Source: Erpobdella octoculata (Eukaryota; Annelida; Clitellata; Hirudinida; Erpobdellidae). From it: 64,000 nucleotides of DNA. The translations under genes were made by a program, and so were the position numbers. Shown here piece after piece: positions 62,758 to 64,000 of the stretch (the first letter of the stretch is position 1; each line of letters starts with the position of its first letter). The stretch lies in contig OZ022239.1 in the NCBI GenBank assembly GCA_963978895.1, positions 33,750,042-33,814,041 of the forward strand, in the 5' to 3' direction. Below the pieces are notes generated by a model, which did no database searches, was not told the DNA's origin, and saw nothing but the letters and a program-made list of their open reading frames with translations.

Positions 62758-63909
62758 CAGTGGCTTCTATCCCTATACAAGTGGGTGCAGCTTCGCCCGG
62801 CAAAAACAGGGAGGGAAGAAAATAAAAAAGGGGTAAGGAAAAAATAAAAAACCCTACTTACATATATTTTCACACCTATGAATTACAGTTGAAGTAGAAC
62901 TGAACGACGTGTTGCTTCACAACATTAACCTGAGATTCTTTATCTAACATTTAATGTTAGATCTTATCTCATCTTATCCGGCGGGATGATTAATTCGATA
63001 CGTTTCACATGGTGACAATTTGTAGATGGAACAAACTTTACGCTGACACCTTTGTATGCTGATAGTTTGTTTGAAAGTGAACCTAGCATAACTGTCATTT
63101 TGATTCTATTTTGTTTATGATTTATTTTGTTTGTTGAATAAAACACCATACTGCATGAAAAACGATGTAAGTGGCGCTGTTCAATCAAATAAGTTGAACA
63201 TAATCATGAACATTAAACTTTATTTAAAACGATCAAGTTTTATGCCACAAAAAACAAGCGTATCGATAATATGTAATTATCACAAAAAATCTGGTTGGGA
63301 AAAATTCCAATTGACGAAATCATTACCAGAAATTTTCAGAGGACTTAGCAGCATTTTCTTATTTTTATAAATTTACGAAGTTTAACAGAAACTGGTTTTT
63401 TTTTACAATTTTAACATTTTTTATTGCTCCACCTATTTTGTATCCAATATATATATATGTATCAAATTTTGGGGCATTAAAATTAAAAAGAACCTACTTC
63501 AAAATCAGAAGACCCACTTTTGAGTAGAGGCCCATTTCAAAACCATAATGACAATGGCTCCACTGTGCCTTTAATTGACATGGCTGGAAGAGGTGCAGCA
63601 AAACTATCTAAATTTGAACAAACCTACTTGTCTTTAACCCCTACTGTTCAAAATGATTTACGAGTATTAATATTTGTTATTGGTATGTTTGATTTTTATA
63701 CTAAAGTTAGATTGAATACCAACATTATAAGCTACACGTTCTGTCAAAATTGTAAAATAAAACATTAATTATATAGAGGATCAACTTATCTGTAGATGTT
63801 AAATAAAATACCAAAAAAAAAATTTCAGCTTGGAATTTTTCAGAGAGGGGAAAATTCGGCTTTTCAGGGGGGAATTGAGCCCGTCTGCCTGGGGGGATAG
63901 AAGCCACTG
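62758..63909. mobile_element. hAT-type non-autonomous element with perfect 16-bp TIRs
   Basis: CAGTGGCTTCTATCCC at the left and its exact complement GGGATAGAAGCCACTG at the right. Flanking octamers CTCTAGGC (62750-62757) and CTGTAGGC (63910-63917) differ at one base. Internal ORFs up to 82 codons (e.g. 63520-63768) match nothing I know. Confidence 0.88.
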
Positions 63910-64000
63910 CTGTAGGCACTAGCATAGCATGGGTTTCAGCTGCCTGGAGTGGAAACCTAAAGAAAAAAGAAGTTGGTAACTGAAAGAGGGTAGAATTTTC

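Overview
The window is AT-rich nuclear DNA from a multicellular animal. The evidence is spliced genes with GT-AG introns, an intraflagellar-transport gene, a metazoan-type glycogen phosphorylase, tRNA-derived SINE-like repeats, and abundant non-LTR, Helitron and hAT transposons. It is probably an invertebrate, but I cannot place the phylum.

Layout. 1-7 kb: a nearly full-length RNase H-bearing LINE on the minus strand, with a 13-bp target duplication, splits a 14-bp minisatellite. 7-21.4 kb: a transposon-dense block with several Helitrons (two copies face each other at 15.6-18.8 kb), a hAT MITE, a Helitron helicase relic, a frameshifted transposase-like pseudogene, long (TA)n and (ATTT)n arrays, and one intact intronless ORF with leucine-rich features (11.9-13.5 kb). 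21.4-26.1 kb: non-coding DNA with minisatellites and a CAT/CGT array.

26.1-36.8 kb: a three-exon DC-STAMP-like membrane protein gene on the plus strand. Its 7.2-kb first intron contains a whole two-exon IFT70/TTC30 gene on the opposite strand. 37.5-41.8 kb: a nine-exon WD40 protein gene. 42.1-56.0 kb: a 19-exon glycogen phosphorylase gene that I could reconstruct exon by exon into an 841-residue protein. Its introns host a Helitron, a nested TIR element with a LINE tail, a hAT element carrying a GTGGGCCC satellite, SINE-like copies and several minisatellites.

56.1-64 kb: a Helitron fragment, a degenerate acidic DEPCKD-repeat ORF with a SAP-like start, a hAT element with a decayed transposase and an exact 8-bp target duplication, a foldback element with telomere-like tracts in its arms, and another hAT element with 16-bp terminal inverted repeats.

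The host genes are unrelated housekeeping or cell-biology genes rather than an operon-like system. The one functional pairing suggested by position is the nested ciliary gene IFT70 inside a gene of a sperm/fusion-associated family. Most long ORFs made of IY, THTH, LFIY, SRSRS or HHHH repeats are translations of simple repeats and were not annotated. Exon joins were made by eye from splice consensus, reading phase and family alignment, without transcript data.
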